From assembly GCF_001038505.1 (NCBI RefSeq), contig NZ_LDPY01000002.1, positions 377,717 to 441,716 of the forward strand: 64,000 nucleotides of DNA, read 5' to 3'. Shown in pieces: positions 52,846 to 61,187 of the stretch. Position 1 is the first letter of the stretch. Every line of letters starts with the position of its first letter. This DNA is from Puniceibacterium sp. IMCC21224. Its GTDB lineage: Bacteria > Pseudomonadota > Alphaproteobacteria > Rhodobacterales > Rhodobacteraceae. The notes under the pieces were generated by a model that saw nothing but the letters and a program-made list of their open reading frames with translations, made no database searches and was not told the origin of the DNA. Position numbers and translations under genes: made by a program.

Positions 52846-53697
52846 TCAGCTTTCTTTGGCGACGGTGTTTCTCAGGGTGCCGATGCCTTGAATAGTCACC
52901 TCGACCACGTCCCCAGGTTTCAGGAACACCGGCGGATCGCGGCGTGATCCGACGCCCGCTGGTGTGCCGGTGGCGATCATGTCACCGGGGTTCAGCGGCA
53001 TCCAATTGGTGATGTATTCGATCATTTCGGCAACGGGCCAGATCATGTCGGCGGTGTTGGCCCTTTGCATCGTCGTGCCATTCACCGTCAGTTCCAGATC
53101 CAGCGCCTGCGGATCGCCCAGCTCGTTCGCCGTCACGATCCACGGGCCGACCGGACCGGTGCCGACAAAGTTCTTGCCCGCCGTCACCTGGCTGGAGTGG
53201 CGCTGCCAGTCGCGCACGCTGCCTTCGTTCATGCATGTGTAGCCATAGACCAGCGGCAGCGCGTCGGCGGCCTGCACGTTGCGCCCGGTGGGTTTGCCGA
53301 TGATGGCGACCATCTCCGCCTCGAAATCCAGCTTGTCCGAGATTTTCGGGATCAGCATCGGCGCATCGTGGCCGATCAGCGTGTCGGCCCAGCGGGCGAA
53401 CAGCATCGGCTTGTCGTTCGGATCGCGCACGCCTTCGGCCTTGTGGGCCTGATAGTTCAGACCGATGCAGACGATCTTGCCGGGGTTCGGAACCACTGGC
53501 AACAGCGTCAGATCGGCCAGCGCATGATCGGGCGCATCGTCGCCGATGGCTGCCAGAGCCGCCTGTTCCGACCCATCAGTCATAAAGTCGACGATGTCGC
53601 GGTACGGCGGCAGGCGGGTCGAGAGGTCATAGACCCCTTCGCCCCGCACCAGACCGTAGCGGGCCGCCCCGTCCACGGCAAAGCTGACCAGCTTCAT
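52846..53697 (-). CDS. Fumarylacetoacetate hydrolase (FAH)-family protein
   Basis: 283 residues. C-terminal FAH domain with PGKIVCIGLNYQAHKAEGV, KLDFEAEMVAIIGKP (metal-binding Glu pair), NEGSVRDWQRHSSQVTAGKN, GPVGPWIVT, and the end MIATGTPAGVGSRRDPP. It hydrolyses or decarboxylates acylpyruvate-type ring-cleavage products, or hydrates 2-oxo-enoates. Its ATG overlaps the amidohydrolase stop by four bases (53694-53697). Last gene of a six-gene minus-strand operon that begins at 58210. Confidence 0.9.
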   Translation of the reverse strand: MKLVSFAVDGAARYGLVRGEGVYDLSTRLPPYRDIVDFMTDGSEQAALAAIGDDAPDHALADLTLLPVVPNPGKIVCIGLNYQAHKAEGVRDPNDKPMLFARWADTLIGHDAPMLIPKISDKLDFEAEMVAIIGKPTGRNVQAADALPLVYGYTCMNEGSVRDWQRHSSQVTAGKNFVGTGPVGPWIVTANELGDPQALDLELTVNGTTMQRANTADMIWPVAEMIEYITNWMPLNPGDMIATGTPAGVGSRRDPPVFLKPGDVVEVTIQGIGTLRNTVAKES

Positions 53698-54566
53698 TCC
53701 GCCGCAACCTTTGCGTCGGCCAGACAGGGGTACAGCTTTTGCGCCGTGCCGGCGAAAATCTGTCGTTGCACCGCCTCGGGCAGAAAGCTCATCTGCTGCC
53801 GCGCCACGTCCAGATTGTCCATCAGTTCACCATCCGACGAAGGGTAGTTCGACCCCCAGGCCAGACGTTCGGCGCCGAAGGTTTCCACCAGCTTGGTGAA
53901 CAGCGATGTCGGATCGGCACTGCCCTTGACGGCCAGATCGGTCGTGCGCGGGGTGATCTTCATGTAGATGTTGTCGAAGGCCGACATCGCCCACAGCGAC
54001 ACAGCGCTGTTGTAAGGCGGGCCGTCCTCGACCACCGGGCGCGACAGGTGGTCGAGGATGATGTTCACCTTGGGGAACCGTTTGGCCAGACCGGCGATCT
54101 GCGCCAGACCGACAGGTCCGGTCTGAATGCAGATCGACAACCCCTCTTGCCCCGCCAGATCCCAGGCCGGAAAGCTGGCCGGATCGTCCAGATCGCTGGT
54201 GTCGAACGCCTTGGTCGAACCGCCGGTGAACAGCCGCAGCCCGGTCAGGCCACGCTTCATCCACGCCTTGATCTGCTGTGTGGCATCCGGTGCCTTGAGG
54301 TCGACCGACCCCACCGCCGTCAGCCGGTCGGGATGTTGCAGAACCGAGTCGCAGACATAGGAATTGTCATAGCCGTAGCAGGTCGAACTGTGGACGATCG
54401 CCGCCTTGCCGACGCCCGCCGCGTTCATCGCGTCCAGCAGTCCCTGCACCTCCAACGGGCGCTCCTTGGACCAGTCCGACTGTTTGCCGAACAGCGGCGA
54501 CGGCGGGTATTTTGTCTGATCGCCCGAGATGATGTGCGGGTGAATGTCTATGTATTTTGTCACCAT
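53694..54566 (-). CDS. TIM-barrel amidohydrolase (COG3618, PDC-hydrolase-like), paralogue
   Basis: 290 residues. IDIHPHIISGDQTKYP (HxH), AIVHSSTCYGYDNSYV, GLTGLRLFTGGSTKAF, NIILDHLSRPVVEDGPP and LAWGSNYPSSDG match the enzyme at 43327-44181 block by block. It probably opens a pyrone or lactone made after ring cleavage, since the same operon carries an extradiol dioxygenase, two Pht5-like genes and a FAH hydrolase. Fifteen bases separate it from the upstream Pht5-like gene. Confidence 0.85.
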   Translation of the reverse strand: MVTKYIDIHPHIISGDQTKYPPSPLFGKQSDWSKERPLEVQGLLDAMNAAGVGKAAIVHSSTCYGYDNSYVCDSVLQHPDRLTAVGSVDLKAPDATQQIKAWMKRGLTGLRLFTGGSTKAFDTSDLDDPASFPAWDLAGQEGLSICIQTGPVGLAQIAGLAKRFPKVNIILDHLSRPVVEDGPPYNSAVSLWAMSAFDNIYMKITPRTTDLAVKGSADPTSLFTKLVETFGAERLAWGSNYPSSDGELMDNLDVARQQMSFLPEAVQRQIFAGTAQKLYPCLADAKVAAE

Positions 54567-54581
54567 GTCAGCGACCCCCTT

Positions 54582-55556
54582 TTATTGCTGTTTGTCCGGA
54601 TCGAAAAAGATTTCGTCGATCTCCATCAGGCGTGGCGTCATGCCCTGTTTGAAGGCAGCAGCCCTGAGCGCGTTGACTGTCGGCAGGTTGGCCTCCAGAC
54701 CGTAGGGCAGCGGGTCGCCGACGAATTTGGCGAGCTTGCGATACTTCTCGTCGTCCTTGGTGTCGCCGATGCCCTTTTCCCAGTCTGCCATCCAGTCGTC
54801 CTTGGCCTTCTGGAAGGCGTCGCAGATCGACTTGGCCACCCAAGGGTGTTTGGCCAGCACGTCGTCTTTGACAACAACAGTGCCGTGCATCGGGTAAACG
54901 CCGGTCGCCTGAAACGACGCCTTTTCGCGCTCGGCCGCGTCGGGGATCAGTTTCGGCCAGTCATTCTTGACCGTTTTCCAGCCGCCGGTGGGTGAGCCGG
55001 TGCGGCCCACACCCGAATTGCCCGAAGAGCCTGCGACAATCTCACCGTCCAGCATCATGTCATAAAGTGACCGGCCCTCGGGCGCGTGGACCACGTTGGG
55101 CGGCAGTTTCAGCGCGGTCACGTGTTCCTCGTCATCGACGACCCAGGTAATTTTCGAGGTGTCGACGCCGAATTCCTCTTCGAGGATCTGCCGGTTCCAG
55201 ACGCAGGTGGTCACCGAATAGGCCCGGATGCCGACCTTCTTGCCCTCAAGGTCTTTGGGTCCGCTGATACCTGCGTCAGGCAATTTCACCATGGTGCCGT
55301 GGTGAAAGGTGCGCATCACAAAGATCGGCAGCGCAATGAAGGGCGAACCGTAGGCGCGCGCGATGATATAGGTTGTCGGCGCCAGTTCGCAGACGTCGAA
55401 TTCGACATCCCGCACCATGCGGCGGAATGCGCCGATCTGCGGCACTACCTTGATGAAATTCGCCTCCACCCCGTCGATCGGAATCTCGCCGCTGATCAGT
55501 TTGGCTGTATGCGGATATTCCGCGATGGATATGTCGAGTGTTACCTTTTCGGACAC
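54582..55556 (-). CDS. 4,5-dihydroxyphthalate decarboxylase (Pht5)-family protein 2
   Basis: 324 residues from GTG 55556 (AAGGAG ten bases ahead). No signal peptide; opens LDISIAEYPHTAKLISGEI. Blocks: FRRMVRDVEFDVCELAPTTY, IALPIFVMRTFHHGTMVKLP, KKVGIRAYSVTTCVWNRQIL, DDEEHVTALKLPPNVVHAPE and LPYGLEANLPTVNALRAAAF. It forms a close pair with the protein at 48185-49159. It is probably cytosolic and may decarboxylate a dihydroxy-aromatic acid, but direct proof is lacking; a binding-protein-like sensor role is the alternative. Confidence 0.8.
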   Translation of the reverse strand: MSEKVTLDISIAEYPHTAKLISGEIPIDGVEANFIKVVPQIGAFRRMVRDVEFDVCELAPTTYIIARAYGSPFIALPIFVMRTFHHGTMVKLPDAGISGPKDLEGKKVGIRAYSVTTCVWNRQILEEEFGVDTSKITWVVDDEEHVTALKLPPNVVHAPEGRSLYDMMLDGEIVAGSSGNSGVGRTGSPTGGWKTVKNDWPKLIPDAAEREKASFQATGVYPMHGTVVVKDDVLAKHPWVAKSICDAFQKAKDDWMADWEKGIGDTKDDEKYRKLAKFVGDPLPYGLEANLPTVNALRAAAFKQGMTPRLMEIDEIFFDPDKQQ

Positions 55557-55711
55557 GCCGCATCTTCTCCTTCTTGCCGCACCATGCCTCGCAATTGCGC
55601 GGTTGGTTGCGGAACTATTTCGTTGTTGAACCTTGACTGAAACCGCGCCCTGTCAGCCAATCAGAAATCGGACGGGGGGCATCGGGATATTGCATTGCGC
55701 CAGTCCGGGCG

Positions 55712-56275
55712 TCAGTCGAGCGCCTGAGACAGCTCTTGCAGTGCTGTCACAACTTCGTCTTTCTGCTCGGAAAAGGCGGTTGCCGGATCGGCAAGTCGGC
55801 CTGCTTCGGTATAGGCTGCTTCTTTTAGCGGCAGGGCCGGACGTGTGGCGACGGGGTTCAGGTGAATCCCCTGCATCACCTGCACCAGTTGATCCGCCGC
55901 CTTGCCACCACCGCGCGACCCGTAGGTCACGATCACGGCGGGCTTGTCCGCCCATTCGTGGTACAGATGATCCAGCGCGTTTTTCAACGACGCCGGATAA
56001 CCCCAGTTGTATTGCGGTAGCAGAAAGACAAAGCCTGCGGCCTCCTGGACCTTGCGGCTCCAGGCACGACTGTGGTCATTTTGATAGCTGTCCATCGCCG
56101 GATACTGCTTGGGCTGGAGCGGTTCGTCATCCATCGGAAGATGCCAGTCGCGCAGGTCCACAAGGTCGATGTCCAGCGTGGGCACCCCCGCAGCCTGATC
56201 TACGATCCACCCGGCGATCTGGTCGCCGATGCGCGAGGCGCGGACGCTGGAAATAACAAGCTGGATCTTGTGCAT
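55712..56275 (-). CDS. NADPH-dependent FMN reductase-family protein
   Basis: 187 residues from ATG 56275 (AAAGGA nine bases ahead; ATG 56284 is too close to it). A flavodoxin-like fold: KIQLVISSVRASRIGDQIAG, VDLRDWHLPMDDEP, then FVFLLPQYNWGYPASLKNAL, the FMN-binding signature, and VIVTYGSRGGGKAADQL. It reduces FMN or quinones with NADPH. In an aromatic operon it could supply reduced flavin to a hydroxylase or keep the dioxygenase iron reduced. No flavin monooxygenase is present in the window. Confidence 0.9.
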   Translation of the reverse strand: MHKIQLVISSVRASRIGDQIAGWIVDQAAGVPTLDIDLVDLRDWHLPMDDEPLQPKQYPAMDSYQNDHSRAWSRKVQEAAGFVFLLPQYNWGYPASLKNALDHLYHEWADKPAVIVTYGSRGGGKAADQLVQVMQGIHLNPVATRPALPLKEAAYTEAGRLADPATAFSEQKDEVVTALQELSQALD

Positions 56276-56344
56276 AGGGGGCATTCCTTTTGACAGCCCG
56301 CAACCGGGTCTGCGATGGTATGAAGCGGGCCCGTCAGTCAGCGG

Positions 56345-57322
56345 TCACTTGCTGTCCGCCACCCAGCGCGCCAGATCGCCATCCGTGCTCAGCGGGACGC
56401 CGGTGAACAGCGTTGCCTCTTCGCGCCAGCGCTGCGACGCGGGACCGCCCCAGGGTACTACCATGTGTTTGTCGGCATTCGACCAGACCTTTGGCGGTTC
56501 GTCCGGATCCATGATCTGCATCGGCGGCAGGATCAGTTCGATCCGGTGGCCATCGGGATCGCGGAAATAAACAAAGGCGCTGTTGCCGGGGCCATGGCGG
56601 CCCGGCCCACGTTCGACCTCGTTGCCGATGCCCATTTCGCCGGCGATGTCGCAGGCGCGGAACATGGATTGCAGATCGGGCGTGATGAACGCAAAGTGGT
56701 GAAGGCGCGGGCCGGCCGCCATCGACAGCACGATGTCATGCGGATTGTTCTTGCGGTGCAGGAACATGCCGACGCGGCGCCCGGTGTCGCCCTGTTCGAT
56801 CACCTCGGCGGCGCGAAAGCCCATGTTCAGGAAGGTGGCGCCGGTTGCTTCGACATCCGGCACGATCACCTGACAATGGTCCAGCCGCAGCGCGCCGCCA
56901 CCTTTGCGCGCGCTGTACTCGGTCAGCAGGCGCGGAAGGCGGTCCATCCGCGCCGTCAGTTCAATCAGGATGCCCGACGGCAGGGTTACACCCAGAATAC
57001 GCCCCTGCCCCGGTCTGTCACGCCAGACGGTCGCGATGTCCAGCCCGGCGAAATAGGCTTCGGCGGCGTCCAGATCCGAGTCCTCCAAAACGCGAAAGCC
57101 GACCACATCGCAGCTTGGCTCGTCACCTTGGGTCAGGATCAGGCTGTGGTGGCTGGTCTCTTCGACCGCACGCAAACAGGCGGTGCCACCGTCGCGATGA
57201 CTCAGGATCAGACCGGCAAGCCGCTGGTAGAACTCCAGCGATGCCTCCAGATCGCGAACCTGCAAGGCGATGTGGCTGAGTCGGGTGATCCGGAACGGCG
57301 GCGAAACGTAGGTGTCGATCAT
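56345..57322 (-). CDS. Two-domain extradiol ring-cleavage dioxygenase (VOC family)
   Basis: 325 residues. Two VOC domains: ITRLSHIALQVRDLEASLEF starts the first and LRLDHCQVIVPDVEATGATF the second. The iron triad is visible: His 149 (LRLDHCQ), His 209 (LHHFAFITPD) and Glu 262 (DPDGHRIELILPP), matching the spacing of homoprotocatechuate 2,3-dioxygenase. It should open a catechol-type ring next to a hydroxyl (meta cleavage). It lies three bases downstream of a Pht5-like gene, so a decarboxylation-then-cleavage sequence is plausible. Substrate not determined. Confidence 0.88.
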   Translation of the reverse strand: MIDTYVSPPFRITRLSHIALQVRDLEASLEFYQRLAGLILSHRDGGTACLRAVEETSHHSLILTQGDEPSCDVVGFRVLEDSDLDAAEAYFAGLDIATVWRDRPGQGRILGVTLPSGILIELTARMDRLPRLLTEYSARKGGGALRLDHCQVIVPDVEATGATFLNMGFRAAEVIEQGDTGRRVGMFLHRKNNPHDIVLSMAAGPRLHHFAFITPDLQSMFRACDIAGEMGIGNEVERGPGRHGPGNSAFVYFRDPDGHRIELILPPMQIMDPDEPPKVWSNADKHMVVPWGGPASQRWREEATLFTGVPLSTDGDLARWVADSK

Positions 57323-57325
57323 GCC

Positions 57326-58210
57326 TCAGGCCAACCCGATCGTGGCATCGCTGAACAACTCTTCGACCGTCACATCCCTGGCCAGAAGATGCTGCTGGCG
57401 GCAATATTTGATCGCCAGTGCCAGCCCGGGGCGCAATGCCTCGAACCCGTAGGGACGCATGTCGATCTCGGGCGAAAGGTTTGCTCGCGCCTTGCTTTCC
57501 TTGAGCAGGCGGAACCATTCGGCGGCAATTTCGGGGCGGTCGCGGGCAAGGTCGGCGCGCATCACCGCCATATGGTTCATCGAGATTGCGCCAGTGTCGC
57601 GATACCAATCCTGCGCCGCCGCCTTTGGGTCGGGAATGACAGAGCGCAGGCGCGGGTCGTCGGGCATGTCGACCCCCAGAAGCGCCGCATCCAGTTCCCC
57701 GTCCAGCAGCATGGTGTCCAGCTTCTTGTCCTCGGCGGCGATCACCACGTTGGACGGATTGACGTAGCTGGCCACATGGGCGTCCTCGAAGGTGATCCAT
57801 TCGACCTCGTCCAGATCGGCACCGAACTGGTTTTGCAGGATGCCGCGCACCCACATGCCCGTGGTCTGGGTATAGGCGCGCACGCCGATCCGCTTGCCCG
57901 CAAGATCGCCTGGGCGCACTTCGCCCAGGTCGGTGTTGTAGACGATGCACTGATGCTGGAACCGCCCCGACAGGGTGGCGGGCAGGAGTACCAGCGGCAC
58001 ACCGGCTTCACGCGCCTGAAGAAAGGTGACGATGGCCAGTTCGCCCGCGTCATAGCGCATCTCGCGCACCATCGGTTTGAACCCCTTGTTGGCACGGGGA
58101 AGCGGCGCAAACGCGAATTCGATCAGGTCCGACGCGATCTCGCCCTTTTTAAGGGCGGAGGTGACCGCATAGTCGGCAAGAAGGGTCTGTAGAACGATTT
58201 TCTGTGTCAT
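57326..58210 (-). CDS. 4,5-dihydroxyphthalate decarboxylase (Pht5)-family protein 3
   Basis: 294 residues from ATG 58210 (GGAAGGA upstream); a long in-frame extension to 58807 is non-coding. No signal peptide; begins IVLQTLLADYAVTSALKKGE. Blocks: FKPMVREMRYDAGELAIVTF, LPATLSGRFQHQCIVYNTDL, KRIGVRAYTQTTGMWVRGIL, NQFGADLDEVEWITFEDAH and MPDDPRLRSVIPDPKAAA. It is most like the protein at 62947-63858, so the four family members fall into two pairs. First gene of the minus-strand operon, divergent from the LysR gene. Confidence 0.82.
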   Translation of the reverse strand: MTQKIVLQTLLADYAVTSALKKGEIASDLIEFAFAPLPRANKGFKPMVREMRYDAGELAIVTFLQAREAGVPLVLLPATLSGRFQHQCIVYNTDLGEVRPGDLAGKRIGVRAYTQTTGMWVRGILQNQFGADLDEVEWITFEDAHVASYVNPSNVVIAAEDKKLDTMLLDGELDAALLGVDMPDDPRLRSVIPDPKAAAQDWYRDTGAISMNHMAVMRADLARDRPEIAAEWFRLLKESKARANLSPEIDMRPYGFEALRPGLALAIKYCRQQHLLARDVTVEELFSDATIGLA

Positions 58211-58758
58211 GTGAATCCTTCCCGTCCGGTCGTACGGGTTCCTAGGGGTGGCCGTAGTTTGGCCTTGAGGCAATGGTGCGCCAGAAGCGCAGCCGTCCGC
58301 CAATCGGAAGCAGGCGCCTGGCGATAAGTTCCTTGGGTCGCGGGGCATAAGTTTCCTGATCCTGCCTGATGGTACAGGCGTATCTGTCCGCGATCTGTTC
58401 AGGCGCCGGGTCGTTCCGGTTGTCGGCTCGGTTGCATCCAAGAAATCAATGTCTTTTGCACCCCAGAATGCCGTAGCTTGGTCCCCACGGCACCCCGAAA
58501 GATAGGAGTATTTCGACGATCTCGACCTCGCCCTACGCTCGGCATACCTGTTGTCGTCTGGATCACACGCAAAAAGTGTGGCAAAAAAATTATGGCTTTG
58601 GGAAGGATCGAATTTGCCAGAATCGCCCATAGAGTCGAGGTTCAGCACCAGCGGAGGAGGAGCCTCGCTAGATTTCTGAAGAACCGGAAACGGCGCTCGG
58701 AGGAGGCAGTCTTGACAGGCTGTTGAGCGGATCGTTTTCCGTCTGGGAGGAAACCGGA
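58211..58758. promoter_or_regulatory. Divergent control region between catabolic operon and LysR gene
   Basis: 548 bases with no credible gene. They hold the perfect palindrome CAGGCGCCTG (58311-58320) and two direct copies of ATAAGTT 23 bases apart (58324-58330 and 58347-58353; GATAAGTTCCTTGG and CATAAGTTTCCTGA). They are plausible sites for the adjacent LysR regulator, 114-137 bases before the minus-strand operon. Promoter boxes not assigned. Confidence 0.45.
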
Positions 58759-60021
58759 ATGACCAATTGCCCCGAGATACCCAATATCCGCCATCTGCGG
58801 ATGACACAGGTCATCGGACGCCTTGGCGGCCTGAGTAGTGCCGCGCGCTATCTGAACACCTCGCAGCCTGCCGTGACCCAGGCGATTGCGAATCTTGAAC
58901 TGCTGATCGGCACGCCGATCTTTGATCGTTGCACCACCGGCACCTATGCCACGGAAGCTGGCGCTATCTTTTTGCGCCGAGTGGACCGGTTCTTTGAGAT
59001 CCTCGAAACCGGCATTCACGACGTGATCGGCGGGACCGAGGCGCAAAAGGGCCGCCCGCTGCCGCAGATCGAACGGATTGTCACCGGAACGCAGCTGCGT
59101 TCGCTTCTGGTGACTGCCGATCCCGCGACTGTTGCTGCGGCGGCGGCGCAGATGGATGTCTCGCCCGCCTCGCTCTATCGCTCTGCCCGCACGCTGGAAC
59201 GGTCGCTTGGTCAGTCGCTGTTTGACCGTTCGGCCAACGGCCCGGTATTCAATCAACAGGGCGAGACGCTGGCCCGGCAGGTGCGCCGTGCGGTACGCGA
59301 GATCGAATTCGGTCTGGCCGAAGTGACAATTGCCCTGGGTTGCTCCAATGTCGAGATTGTCGTTGGTGCCTTGCCGATGTCCGGGGCCTTTGAGCTGGCC
59401 AACGCCATCACCGCGTTCAACAAAGAGCATTCGACAGTCCGCATCAAGATCGTGACCGGCAGCTATCATGCGTTGCTGGACGACCTGCTGAACTGCCGGG
59501 TCGACATGATCTTTGGGTTGCTGCAAAAACCCGACTGGGTCGATGAGATCGAAGAAGAGCCGCTGTTCAACGATTCCTATTGCGTTGTCACCCGGCCCGG
59601 CCATCCGCTCGGGCGGTTGCGGTCGGTGACTGCGGCGGCTCTGCTGGACTATGACTGGATCGTACCGGCCGAAGGGACGCCGCGGCGCGGACATATCGAC
59701 AGCCTGTTCTGCGGCCTGAACAAACAGCCCCGGCGCAATATCGAATCGAATTCGGTGACCTATGCGCGCGCGTTGCTGCTGGGCAGCGACATGATCACGT
59801 TGATGTCGCGCAGCGAAGCGCAGCTTGATGCCAGCCTCGGCGCGGTGCAATGCCTGCCCTGCCCGAACCTTGACACGATCACGCGCAAGGGGCTGACCAC
59901 GCGCAGCGACTGGTTGCCGACAGAAGTCCACGACAAGTTTCTTGACTGCCTGCGCGCCACCACCGCCAGCGCCGAACATTATGGCCCAGTCGCCCCCAAA
60001 GTGGTGGCATTGGCATCCTGA
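58759..60021 (+). CDS. LysR-type regulator with two helix-turn-helix domains
   Basis: 420 residues from ATG 58759 (GGGAGGAAACCGGA). The first LysR winged helix is at about 10-69 (RLGGLSSAARYLNTSQPAVT, LELLIGTPIFDR). A second, diverged one is at about 110-170 (AAAAQMDVSPASLYRSARTL, ERSLGQSLFDRSANG). The LysR substrate-binding domain follows at about 198-400 (VEIVVGALPMSGAFELANAI). Normal LysR proteins have one HTH and about 300 residues, so this is a tandem-HTH form. It probably controls the divergent minus-strand operon and perhaps the ligJ operon downstream in response to an aromatic intermediate. Confidence 0.87.
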   Translation: MTNCPEIPNIRHLRMTQVIGRLGGLSSAARYLNTSQPAVTQAIANLELLIGTPIFDRCTTGTYATEAGAIFLRRVDRFFEILETGIHDVIGGTEAQKGRPLPQIERIVTGTQLRSLLVTADPATVAAAAAQMDVSPASLYRSARTLERSLGQSLFDRSANGPVFNQQGETLARQVRRAVREIEFGLAEVTIALGCSNVEIVVGALPMSGAFELANAITAFNKEHSTVRIKIVTGSYHALLDDLLNCRVDMIFGLLQKPDWVDEIEEEPLFNDSYCVVTRPGHPLGRLRSVTAAALLDYDWIVPAEGTPRRGHIDSLFCGLNKQPRRNIESNSVTYARALLLGSDMITLMSRSEAQLDASLGAVQCLPCPNLDTITRKGLTTRSDWLPTEVHDKFLDCLRATTASAEHYGPVAPKVVALAS

Positions 60022-60153
60022 TACTCGGCGCGGACGCGGAGCCGCAAATCTATGACCTTTGGCAGCTATCTGATTTTCTCTCAACGTGTGACGACCTTAG
60101 GCTAACGCCAACGGCCGCCCGGCCACGCATACGCCAGACAAGGAAACGACCGA

Positions 60154-61179
60154 ATGATCATCGACTGCCACGGCCATTTCACCACTGCCCCGAAAGAATT
60201 GCGCAAATATCGCGATGCCCAGGTTGCGTCATACGAGGCGGGGCAAACGGATGGCTTTGCGGACCTGCGCGACTTTTCCGATGAGGAATTGTTCAAGGAT
60301 CTTCAGGGCGAACAGATGAAGCTGCAGGCACAGCGCGGGATCGACATGGCGCTGTTTTCGCCGATTGCCGGGCTGATGGGCCACCATCTGGGCAACGAGG
60401 CGATGAGCCGCCACTGGACCACCACCTGCAACAACCTGATCGACCGCGTCGCCCGCGCCTTTCCGAAAAACTTTGCCCCCGTCTGCCAGTTGCCGCAATC
60501 GCCCGGCGTCCGCCCCGATAACTGTATCGAGGAACTGGAACGCTGCGTGCTGGAAATGGGCTTTGTCGGTTGCAACCTGAACCCCGATCCGGCGGGCGGC
60601 TACTGGACCGATCCGCCGCTGACCGATGAATGGTGGTATCCGCTCTACGAACGGATCGAAGCGCTGGACGTGCCCGCGATGATCCACGTCTCGGGCTCGT
60701 GCAACCCCAACTTCCACCACACCGGGGCACATTACATCAACGGCGACACGACCGCCTTCATGCAATTGTTGCAGTCGGACCTGTTCGCGACCTTCCCCAA
60801 CCTGCGGTTTATCATCCCGCATGGTGGCGGCGCCGTGCCCTATCACTGGGGCCGCTATCGCGGTCTGGCACAGGACATGGGCCGCCCGCCGCTGTCGGAA
60901 CTGCTGCTCAAGAACGTGTATTTCGACACCTGCGTCTATCACCAGCCCGGCGTGAACCTGCTGTCCGAGGTGATCCCGGTGGAAAACATCCTGTTCGGGT
61001 CGGAAATGGTCGGCGCGGTGCGCGGCATTGATCCCGAGACGGGTCACTATTTTGATGATACCAAACGCTACGTGGACGGGCTGGGCCTGAGCGCGGAAGA
61101 CCAGCTCAAGATTTTCGAAGGCAATGCCCGGCGGGTGTTTCCGCGCCTCGATGCGCGTCTCAAGGCAATGGCAAACTGA
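60154..61179 (+). CDS. ligJ: 4-oxalomesaconate hydratase (LigJ homologue)
   Basis: 341 residues, the length of LigJ from Sphingobium SYK-6, with near-identical blocks: IIDCHGHFTTAPKEL, QLPQSPGVRPDNCIEELERC, GFVGCNLNPDPAGGYWTDPP, FVIPHGGG-like IIPHGGGAVPYHWGRYRGLA, FFDTCVYHQPG-like YFDTCVYHQPGVNLL, and GSEMVGAVRGIDPETG. LigJ hydrates 4-oxalomesaconate to 4-carboxy-4-hydroxy-2-oxoadipate in the protocatechuate 4,5-cleavage and gallate pathways. The HxH and Glu metal ligands are present. It is followed after eight bases by a ThDP enzyme. LigAB, LigC and LigK are not in the window. Confidence 0.9.
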   Translation: MIIDCHGHFTTAPKELRKYRDAQVASYEAGQTDGFADLRDFSDEELFKDLQGEQMKLQAQRGIDMALFSPIAGLMGHHLGNEAMSRHWTTTCNNLIDRVARAFPKNFAPVCQLPQSPGVRPDNCIEELERCVLEMGFVGCNLNPDPAGGYWTDPPLTDEWWYPLYERIEALDVPAMIHVSGSCNPNFHHTGAHYINGDTTAFMQLLQSDLFATFPNLRFIIPHGGGAVPYHWGRYRGLAQDMGRPPLSELLLKNVYFDTCVYHQPGVNLLSEVIPVENILFGSEMVGAVRGIDPETGHYFDDTKRYVDGLGLSAEDQLKIFEGNARRVFPRLDARLKAMAN

Positions 61180-61187
61180 GAGAACCG

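Noticed and set aside
58211..58807. N-terminal extension of the Pht5-like gene 3 frame
   Set aside because: The conserved start and GGAAGGA are at 58210; the extension overlaps the divergent control region and the LysR start.
58642..60084. A 480-codon minus-strand open frame opposite the LysR gene
   Set aside because: No motifs or ribosome-binding site; the plus-strand LysR domains are clear.
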